DNA from: GCA-2688775 sp964524225
GTDB lineage: Archaea; Nanobdellota; Nanobdellia; Woesearchaeales; GW2011-AR4
DNA length: 10,344 nucleotides
Assembly (NCBI GenBank): GCA_964524225.1
Contig: CAZGEW010000048.1
Location: 1 to 10,344, forward strand
Direction of reading: 5' to 3'
Shown piece by piece: positions 5,704 to 10,344 of the stretch (its first letter is position 1; the number at the start of each line of letters is the position of its first letter). The position numbers and the translations under genes are program-made. The notes below the pieces were generated by a model, which was given only the letters and a program-made list of their open reading frames with translations, made no database searches and was not told the origin of the DNA.

Positions 5704-7134
5704 ATGGCAGAAGAAAAAACAGAGTTTTACAATAGGGAAGAAGAGCTTGCGATGCTCAACGAAAAACATGCTGCAATAGAGACTTCTGGAAAGGGTGCTA
5801 TGCTGGCGATTTTTGGCAGAAGGAGAGTTGGAAAAACGGAACTCATAAAGAAATTCATTAAGAAGTGCAAAGAGCAAAAGCTGTATTTTTACGTAGACCT
5901 TGCTGAAAGAATAGTAATCCTAAACTCTTTATCAAAAGCGATAAAGGAGCAGCTGAATGAAGATATTATTTTTGAAGATTTTGAGGATTTTTTCAGGCAC
6001 ATAGCTAAAAAATCAGATAAAGATAGCTTTATACTAGTTATAGATGAATTTCAAAGGTTTTTGGACGTAGCTCCAGAATTCATAACTTCTTTGCAGAAAC
6101 ATTGGGACAACACTCTCAAAAACAACAAAATTATGGTTCTCTTAGTTGGCTCTTCGATAGGGATGGTGCAAAAAGTAACCAGCAGCAAGGCGGGGGCGTT
6201 ATACGGAAGGGCGCAAAAAATTAAAATTTCTCCGTTTAAGTATAGTAACTTCAGGCTGATGTTTAAAGAATTGAGTGAAGAGGAGAAAGTAATAAGGTAT
6301 GGGGTATTTGGAGGAACCCCTTTCTATCTTGAAAAAACCAAGCCATTTAAAGAAACTTTTGATGCAATTCACGAGTTGATAATAAAAAAGGATTCCGAGC
6401 TTTCAGAAGAGCCAAAAAATCTCCTAGAATATGAAAATGTAAGGACTCATGCAAAATACAATTCTATACTACAATCAATATCCGCTGGAAAGGAAATCTT
6501 AAAAGAAATTCAGGATTTTACAAAAATGCCTGTTTCCAGCCTTCCGCCTTATATATCCAAACTTGATGCTCTTTTGGACTTAGTCAAAAGAAACGACCCA
6601 ATAAATGGCAAGGAGAGGCTTGGAAGATATAAGATAACCGATAACTTCTTCAGGTTTTGGTATAAGTTTGTATTCGAAAACCAGTCTGCATTAAACATGG
6701 GCGCAAGAGACCAAATTCTAAAGCTGATAAAAAGTGAGTTGAACGCTTACATTGGAAAAATATTCGAGGATATTGTTAAGGAAATGTTGATTCTTTATAA
6801 TGGAAAAGACGTCAATGACCATAAGATAAGTTTTGAGAATATTGGCTCATGGTGGGATAGGAATAATAACGAGGTTGATATTTTAGCTTATGATTCCAGA
6901 GAAAAGACTTTTTTAATTGGAGAAGTCAAGTGGGCTTCTGAAAAGCTGGACGTTGATGTTGTTGAGGAATTGGCAAGAAAATCAAAGCTAGTCGGATTAA
7001 GCGGAGCATACAAGCTATTGTTTGTCTCAAAGAGCGGATTCACTGAAAGGGTTGTAAAGCGCATTGGCGAAATGAATGCGTTGCATTTAGATTTAAATGA
7101 CGTTGGAAGATTGTTTGATAGATTGGAAAAGTGA
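5704..7134 (+). CDS. Archaeal AAA/STAND-like ATPase with C-terminal DUF234 (PD-(D/E)XK-like) domain
   Basis: A complete 476-residue protein of the Arch_ATPase + DUF234 architecture. Walker A is GRRRVGKT at 38-45 and Walker B is LVIDEF at 111-116 (D114, E115). A sensor-like LLVGSS lies at 146-151, a conserved RAQK arginine at ~169 and GGTPFYL at 203-209. A winged-helix-like segment follows at about 250-330 (SVPxYI-type SSLPPYISKLDALLDLVKR, then GRYKITDNFFRFWYKF). The C-terminus holds E390-V-D392 and, 15 residues on, E407-V-K409, the D-x(n)-E-x-K pattern of PD-(D/E)XK nucleases. Family members are frequent in archaea and often mobile; their molecular role is poorly defined. It is transcribed from its own promoter and converges on the mtnP operon. 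Confidence 0.9.
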   Translation: MAEEKTEFYNREEELAMLNEKHAAIETSGKGAMLAIFGRRRVGKTELIKKFIKKCKEQKLYFYVDLAERIVILNSLSKAIKEQLNEDIIFEDFEDFFRHIAKKSDKDSFILVIDEFQRFLDVAPEFITSLQKHWDNTLKNNKIMVLLVGSSIGMVQKVTSSKAGALYGRAQKIKISPFKYSNFRLMFKELSEEEKVIRYGVFGGTPFYLEKTKPFKETFDAIHELIIKKDSELSEEPKNLLEYENVRTHAKYNSILQSISAGKEILKEIQDFTKMPVSSLPPYISKLDALLDLVKRNDPINGKERLGRYKITDNFFRFWYKFVFENQSALNMGARDQILKLIKSELNAYIGKIFEDIVKEMLILYNGKDVNDHKISFENIGSWWDRNNNEVDILAYDSREKTFLIGEVKWASEKLDVDVVEELARKSKLVGLSGAYKLLFVSKSGFTERVVKRIGEMNALHLDLNDVGRLFDRLEK

Positions 7135-7160
7135 TATAATGGTAAAATTATATAGATTAT

Positions 7161-7166
7161 AAAAAA
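7161..7166 (-). terminator. T-run (minus strand) downstream of the mtnP gene
   Basis: The 77-nt gap between the convergent ATPase and mtnP genes has an A6 on the + strand, i.e. a U6 tract in the minus-strand transcript, ~46 nt after the mtnP stop. Archaeal RNA polymerase terminates at such tracts. No hairpin accompanies it. Confidence 0.35.
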
Positions 7167-7211
7167 TTATTAGCCCTCGGAAAATTATCGTTTATTCCAA
7201 CATTACATACA

Positions 7212-8006
7212 TCATTCCCCGCCAATCACTGCTGTCTTAATATCTTCCCTGCACTGACAATCAACATAATTTATTTTTGGTATTGTAGCAATTAACAGTT
7301 TTTTAACATTATCAGCATTCTTTTTCATTACACTTAAAACTTCATCTATTGTAACTGCTGGTCTGTCTTCCATAAAACAATCATAATCAGTACTCATTGA
7401 AATAACTGCATAACAAATTCCTGCTTCTCTTGCCAAAACAACTTCAGGCACAGTTGACATATTAATTACATCAGCATTCCATTGCCTGTACATCTGGCTT
7501 TCAGCTTTTGTAGAAAACCTTGGACCTTCTATTGTAATAACAGTACCTTTTTTGTGATGCTCAAGAGCCAATTCAGAGGCTGTCTCTGACAATAATGCCC
7601 TTAATTTTTTGCAAAAAGGTTCAGCCATTGGAATATGGCATACTTTATCACTGTCATAGAAAGTAGAAGCTCTTTTTGTTGTTCTGTCAATGAACTGGTC
7701 ACAGAAAACTAAATGACTAGGCTTTATTTCTTCCCTTAATGAACCACAAGCAGTTGTCGCAATTATATGGGTACATCCTTGCTCTTTTAAAGCCCATATA
7801 TTTGCTCTATAATTAACATTGCTTGGCATTATGGTGTGCTTCTTTCCATGCCTTAACAAAATAACAACATCAACGCCATGTATTTTGCCTGTTGTTAATG
7901 CGCTTGAAGGATTTCCAAATTTTGTTATTACATTTATTTCTTTAGCATCCTTTAGTATTTTATGGTCTTCAAGCCCTGAGCCACCTATAATTCCTATTTT
8001 TATTAT
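7212..8006 (-). CDS. mtnP: S-methyl-5'-thioadenosine phosphorylase (MTAP)
   Basis: Cleaves methylthioadenosine with phosphate to adenine and 5-methylthioribose-1-phosphate (polyamine by-product recycling and purine salvage, cytosolic). It is 264 residues long, the usual family length. The N-terminal IKIGIIGGSGL (phosphate loop), LLRHGKKHTIMP and VNYRANIWALKE are present, as are TTACGS at 84-89, EGPRFST at 160-166, NMSTVPE at 182-188 and STDYD at 205-209. The two aspartates D207 and D209 favour 6-aminopurines over 6-oxopurines. No ATG, GTG or TTG fits the N-terminus: the family methionine falls on ATA at 8006-8004, right behind GAGGTGG (8018-8012), and a TAA precedes it in frame. The first conventional start would be the TTG at 7859, which would delete the phosphate loop. 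It is co-directional with the ZPR1-like gene 39 nt upstream. Confidence 0.93.
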   Translation of the reverse strand: MIKIGIIGGSGLEDHKILKDAKEINVITKFGNPSSALTTGKIHGVDVVILLRHGKKHTIMPSNVNYRANIWALKEQGCTHIIATTACGSLREEIKPSHLVFCDQFIDRTTKRASTFYDSDKVCHIPMAEPFCKKLRALLSETASELALEHHKKGTVITIEGPRFSTKAESQMYRQWNADVINMSTVPEVVLAREAGICYAVISMSTDYDCFMEDRPAVTIDEVLSVMKKNADNVKKLLIATIPKINYVDCQCREDIKTAVIGGE

Positions 8007-8011
8007 TTATA

Positions 8012-8018
8012 CCACCTC
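8012..8018 (-). promoter_or_regulatory. Shine-Dalgarno that positions the ATA start of mtnP
   Basis: GAGGTGG on the minus strand, a strong complement to the archaeal 16S 3' end, lies 5 nt before ATA-ATA-AAA-ATA-GGA. It supports initiation at or next to 8006 rather than far downstream at a TTG. Confidence 0.7.
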
Positions 8019-8045
8019 AATTTATCTAATTAAGACAGTAAAATC

Positions 8046-8591
8046 CTACTTATCAACCTTAACTTTCAATGGGCTTTTCACAGCCCTATCACTTATAATT
8101 GCAGAGTTTCCAGTTGGGTCTTCTATTATAATCTTCTGTTTCTCTTGGCCCCATATTATTCTTGTTATCTTCTTTAAAAGATTTTTTGCTTTTTTCTTAT
8201 CCTCTTCATTTTCCTCAATTTCTTTTGCTGATTCTATTTGATATTTTACTCTATTCAGTATGCCTTCGATATTTGTTACATAACCTTGAGATGCAGGACC
8301 TGGTGTTATAGTAGCAATATGTGGTAACTTTACTGTTGCTTCGCTTGATTTTACAACCCTAACTTTCATATCTTCCTCACTACAAATATCAAACTCGTAT
8401 TTTGCAGGTTCTTTTTGCTCAGTTGATTCAATATCTGCTTTGTGGTATTTACAATTATCGCATGTCATAGAAAATAAGAATACTTTGCCAAAATAAGGAA
8501 CCTCAACTTCTCTTTGTGTTAGAATTAATGATTTTTCATGACATAATTGACATGGTTCATGCTCTAAATCTTCTTCAAGCTCAGTAGACAT
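8046..8591 (-). CDS. ZPR1-like zinc-finger protein (single archaeal domain)
   Basis: A 181-residue protein with one ZPR1 unit. The zinc finger uses C14, C17, C44 and C47, separated by the characteristic IPYFG-like segment (VPYFGKVFLF at 31-40). The beta-domain follows, with RVVKSSEATVKLP at 78-90, then TPGPASQGYVTNIEGIL at 96-112. The C-terminal third is charged and helical (EENEEDKKKAKNLLKKI). Eukaryotic ZPR1 has two such units and acts with eEF1A; the role of the archaeal form is not established. An AT-rich TATA-like element places it as the first gene of a transcript that continues into mtnP. Confidence 0.9.
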   Translation of the reverse strand: MSTELEEDLEHEPCQLCHEKSLILTQREVEVPYFGKVFLFSMTCDNCKYHKADIESTEQKEPAKYEFDICSEEDMKVRVVKSSEATVKLPHIATITPGPASQGYVTNIEGILNRVKYQIESAKEIEENEEDKKKAKNLLKKITRIIWGQEKQKIIIEDPTGNSAIISDRAVKSPLKVKVDK

Positions 8592-8613
8592 ATTTTTTTT
8601 GAAAAATAATTCC

Positions 8614-8624
8614 TTTTTATATTT
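8614..8624 (-). promoter_or_regulatory. TATA box for the ZPR1-like gene and mtnP
   Basis: AAATATAAAAA on the minus strand, centred ~28 nt before the ATG at 8591 and overlapping the end of the Lrp-type gene. The spacing predicts a nearly leaderless mRNA, in line with the lack of a Shine-Dalgarno there. The downstream mtnP gene does have one. Confidence 0.5.
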
Positions 8625-8630
8625 TACGGT

Positions 8631-9215
8631 TCACATTGTGTTTGGAACATAAATCCATTCATTAAGCCAGTCTTTATTAATTGTGCCTTTTTTCATATTA
8701 AATAAAGGTAAGTAATTGTGGTGTATTCTAAAAGGAAATGTTACTTTTGCTGTAATTATATCATTTATGCAGTCATTGCCATGCCTCTTTTTTATCCCTG
8801 GAATTATATTTCCCTGAAAAATTTCTACAAGCTCGTCATCACTTTTTGCTTCAACAATTAAGATTAATGCAAATCTGCCATCCTTTTCGCCTAAATAGCT
8901 TTCAGCATGGTACTTTGGATTCACTTCCTTAAAATTGTGGCTTTTCTGGATTTCTTCAATATATTTCTGCCTTGTGATTCCCTCCTTAAGTTTTATAATG
9001 TAAAGCTGTCGTGCATTATGCTGTCCTTTTTCAAAACCTTCATCGATGACATCTACATAATAGTTAATAAAGCCCTCTTCTTCAAGCCTTTTTCTTTTCC
9101 TGTTAACTGTAGTTACTGGAATCTTTGTGTTTTTTGCTATCTGATTGTCAGAAATTCTTGGATTTCTTATCAGCTCTCTCAGTATTTTCTCCTCATGTTT
9201 ATCAAATTTTCTCAT
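8631..9215 (-). CDS. Lrp/AsnC-family transcriptional regulator
   Basis: A 194-residue protein with an N-terminal AsnC-type winged HTH. It begins KFDKHEEKILRELIRNPRIS, then DNQIAKNTKIPVTTVNRKRKRLEEEGFI with the recognition helix at about residues 31-42. The remaining ~140 residues contain a ligand-binding-like alpha/beta region (QLYIIKLKEGI; GRFALILIVEAKSDDEL) that diverges from standard RAM domains and has a longer tail ending WLNEWIYVPNTM. It probably acts as a dimeric or higher-order DNA-binding regulator. The effector and targets cannot be read; candidates are the ZPR1-mtnP unit downstream (39 nt) and the divergent small gene at 9314. No Shine-Dalgarno precedes the ATG, so leaderless expression is likely. 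Confidence 0.85.
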   Translation of the reverse strand: MRKFDKHEEKILRELIRNPRISDNQIAKNTKIPVTTVNRKRKRLEEEGFINYYVDVIDEGFEKGQHNARQLYIIKLKEGITRQKYIEEIQKSHNFKEVNPKYHAESYLGEKDGRFALILIVEAKSDDELVEIFQGNIIPGIKKRHGNDCINDIITAKVTFPFRIHHNYLPLFNMKKGTINKDWLNEWIYVPNTM

Positions 9216-9283
9216 TTATTGAATAATTTTTAGCTCTTTTTTAAATTTTTTGAAATAAATATTGCAAATTTTGAAAATAAGGC

Positions 9284-9291
9284 TTATAAAT
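9284..9291 (+). promoter_or_regulatory. TATA box for the 104-aa gene in a divergent promoter region
   Basis: TTATAAAT, ~26 nt before the ATG at 9314, predicts a leaderless mRNA. It lies inside the inverted repeat CTTAT-AA-ATAAG (9283-9294), which could serve as a regulator half-site pair in the 98-bp gap shared with the divergent Lrp/AsnC gene. For the minus strand, a weaker TTTAAA-like element near 9240-9246 is correctly spaced for the ATG at 9215. Confidence 0.5.
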
Positions 9292-9313
9292 AAGTTATTT
9301 TTTTTAATGGTAT

Positions 9314-9628
9314 ATGGATGTAGGACATATGGATATAGGACAAATTGTTAAAGATATCAAACTAATTAGTGGAAATGGAAGTCCTCCTGAACCAAGTGAT
9401 GGAAAGGAGTTAAAATTAAGATTATCTCAGCCAGAAAAAAATGGGCCAGTTTTTTTAAGAGCAAGAGATAGAAACTTAATGTTCCTATACATACCAGATG
9501 TACATCTTCCAGAAAATGCAGGATTTGGACATTTAATGCAAATACCAAGAGAGATTCAGCATAAATTTTTAGAACCATATTATAACCATAATTGGCAAAA
9601 TCCACAAGATTATCTAAGTGCCTACTAA
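9314..9628 (+). CDS. Hypothetical small protein (104 aa)
   Basis: Not recognised. The ATG at 9314 follows a well-placed TATA box; another in-frame ATG is at 9329. The protein is soluble-looking, with no signal peptide, membrane span or cysteine. The visible parts are an N-terminal amphipathic stretch (DIGQIVKDIKLISG), a Pro/Gly-rich linker, a compact central part (GPVFLRARDRNLMFLYIPDV) and an aromatic, His/Asn-rich C-terminus (EPYYNHNWQNPQDYLSAY). It diverges from the Lrp/AsnC gene and converges on elp3. A T7 run follows its stop. Confidence 0.65.
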   Translation: MDVGHMDIGQIVKDIKLISGNGSPPEPSDGKELKLRLSQPEKNGPVFLRARDRNLMFLYIPDVHLPENAGFGHLMQIPREIQHKFLEPYYNHNWQNPQDYLSAY

Positions 9629-9641
9629 ATTTATGAATGAA

Positions 9642-9653
9642 TTTTTTTATTTT
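9642..9653 (+). terminator. T-rich tract after the 104-aa gene
   Basis: T7 at 9642-9648 followed by A and more T, ~14 nt after the TAA and before the convergent elp3 stop. This fits an archaeal U-tract terminator. No hairpin is seen. Confidence 0.4.
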
Positions 9654-9667
9654 GAAAATGCTCTTTT

Positions 9668-10344
9668 TCATCCATCCTTCATGAACTTTAAATATTTAGT
9701 CATATAAACTTCTTCAAGCTCATATCCAAATTTTCTGAAATATTCTCTTGCTCCAATTCCAGAAATAACAACCATCTTGTCTTTGCCGTTTTGCTTTGCA
9801 ATCTCTTCAGCTTTCATCAAGAGTTGCTTTCCGATACCTCTATGCTGAAAGCTTTCATCATTTCTTTTACCGATTTGTATTGCAGATGAATATACATGAA
9901 GCTCTCTTACCAAAGCAGAATTTTCTGTTATTTCTTGCCTTAAAAATTGTGATGGAAATCTAAGCCTGCAAAATCCAAATAAAACATCATTTTGTAAATC
10001 TTAAAAAAAAAAAAAAAATTCTTTCCCCCATGAAGCTTCGTATTCTATTGTTGTTATTTGAATATCAAAAAAATTGATTTTTTCAAAATTAATTTTTTTG
10101 CTCTCATTGTTTTTTAAATAGAAACCAACTTCTCTACATCTTATACATCTGCACTTTATGTTTTTCTCTTTACAAATTTTCTCCACATATTGTCTTAAAT
10201 TAGTTCTATCCACTCCAGAGGATGTAACGTAAGTGGGTATATCGCGCTGTATTCTAACAATTCTAATGTATTCAGGCACGTCTTTTTTTGCTTCTGCTAT
10301 TATTTCAGCAGCTTCCATAGTAGTTAAAGGCCTAAATTTCCCAG
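9668..10344 (-). pseudogene. elp3: Elp3 (tRNA U34 carboxymethyl synthase), 3' portion, interrupted by an in-frame TAA
   Basis: Elp3 couples a radical-SAM domain to a GNAT acetyl-CoA domain to modify wobble U34 of tRNA. Only the C-terminal ~223 residues are in the window; the radical-SAM core lies beyond 10344. From the edge the frame reads GKFRPLTTMEAAEIIAEAKK, the hallmark YIRIVRIQRDIP, NLRQYVEKIC and CRCIRCREVG, then reaches SWGKEF and a T16 run ending in TAA (10003-10001). The same frame resumes directly with DLQNDVLFGFCRLRFPSQFL, ALVRELHVYSSAIQIG, the acetyl-CoA loop QHRGIGKQLL and VISGIGAREYFRKFGYELEE, ending at 9668. From family memory six residues separate GKE from the following D, and the same count is seen here with the TAA in the position of a Glu. 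A single GAA-to-TAA change, or a miscalled base after the homopolymer, would explain it. Confidence 0.88.
10003..10018. repeat. 16-base A/T homopolymer within elp3
   Basis: A16 on the + strand, T16 in the elp3 sense strand. It encodes five Phe codons plus the first base of the premature TAA. It is the longest homopolymer in the window and a likely site of polymerase slippage or base-calling error. Confidence 0.9.

Noticed and set aside
7819..8241. 140-aa + strand frame opposite mtnP and the ZPR1-like gene
   Set aside because: It lies antisense to two recognisable genes and is hydrophobic in the way antisense frames of AT-rich genes often are.
8907..9233. 108-aa + strand frame opposite the Lrp/AsnC gene
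   Set aside because: Antisense shadow of a gene with a clear HTH domain.
9366..9671. 101-aa minus-strand frame over the 104-aa gene
   Set aside because: The + strand frame has a correctly spaced TATA box and more balanced composition; the minus-strand frame is Leu/Phe/Ile-rich shadow-like sequence.
10003..10018. Polymerase slippage on T16 rescuing elp3
   Set aside because: Runs of 14, 15 or 17 T's all put the downstream sequence out of frame and reach a stop; only the existing frame encodes the GNAT part.
1..10344. CRISPR array, tRNA, rRNA or transposase genes
   Set aside because: No spaced direct repeats, cloverleaf-forming tRNA sequence, rRNA-like conserved stretches or DDE/HUH-type proteins were seen on either strand.

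Overview
The window is AT-rich DNA that reads as archaeal. The evidence is an archaeal-type Elp3, a single-domain ZPR1-like zinc protein, an Lrp/AsnC regulator, a DUF234-type archaeal ATPase, TATA/BRE promoters placed so that several first genes would be nearly leaderless, and Shine-Dalgarno motifs mainly in front of internal operon genes. The five-cysteine thrombospondin-like repeat at the left edge and the short compact genes recall DPANN archaea (Woesearchaeota/Pacearchaeota-like). That placement is an inference from memory, not a computed result.

Left part (1-3080, + strand): the 3' part of a large surface or secreted protein with a TSP1-like repeat, a Pectate_lyase_3-type right-handed beta-helix and a C-terminal module resembling those of virion or tail proteins. 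It is followed 12 nt later by a zinc-dependent medium-chain dehydrogenase. A perfect 20-bp hairpin plus a T-run closes the unit.

Middle part (3081-7134): an accessory-looking stretch. It has two small minus-strand ORFs of unknown function, then a + strand C-terminal remnant of a CARF-HTH-like regulator overlapping a DUF262 + HNH (GmrSD-like) nuclease gene. The nuclease's last ~46 codons lie out of frame after an A6 run. Next comes a DUF234 archaeal ATPase with Walker motifs and a C-terminal PD-(D/E)XK-like signature, behind a strong BRE/TATA promoter that carries a perfect 16-bp palindrome. This is the best candidate for a defence-related locus, possibly decaying.

Right part (7135-10344): mostly minus-strand housekeeping genes. 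The order of transcription is Lrp/AsnC regulator, ZPR1-like zinc protein, then S-methyl-5'-thioadenosine phosphorylase. The phosphorylase appears to start at an ATA codon behind a good Shine-Dalgarno. A small + strand orphan gene diverges from the regulator and converges on the 3' half of elp3. The elp3 reading frame is interrupted by a TAA at the end of a 16-T homopolymer, yet continues in the same frame beyond it.

Two genes are thus broken at homopolymers (DUF262 at A6, elp3 at T16). Base-level consensus error must be excluded before biological decay is claimed. No rRNA, tRNA, CRISPR array or recognisable transposase was seen.
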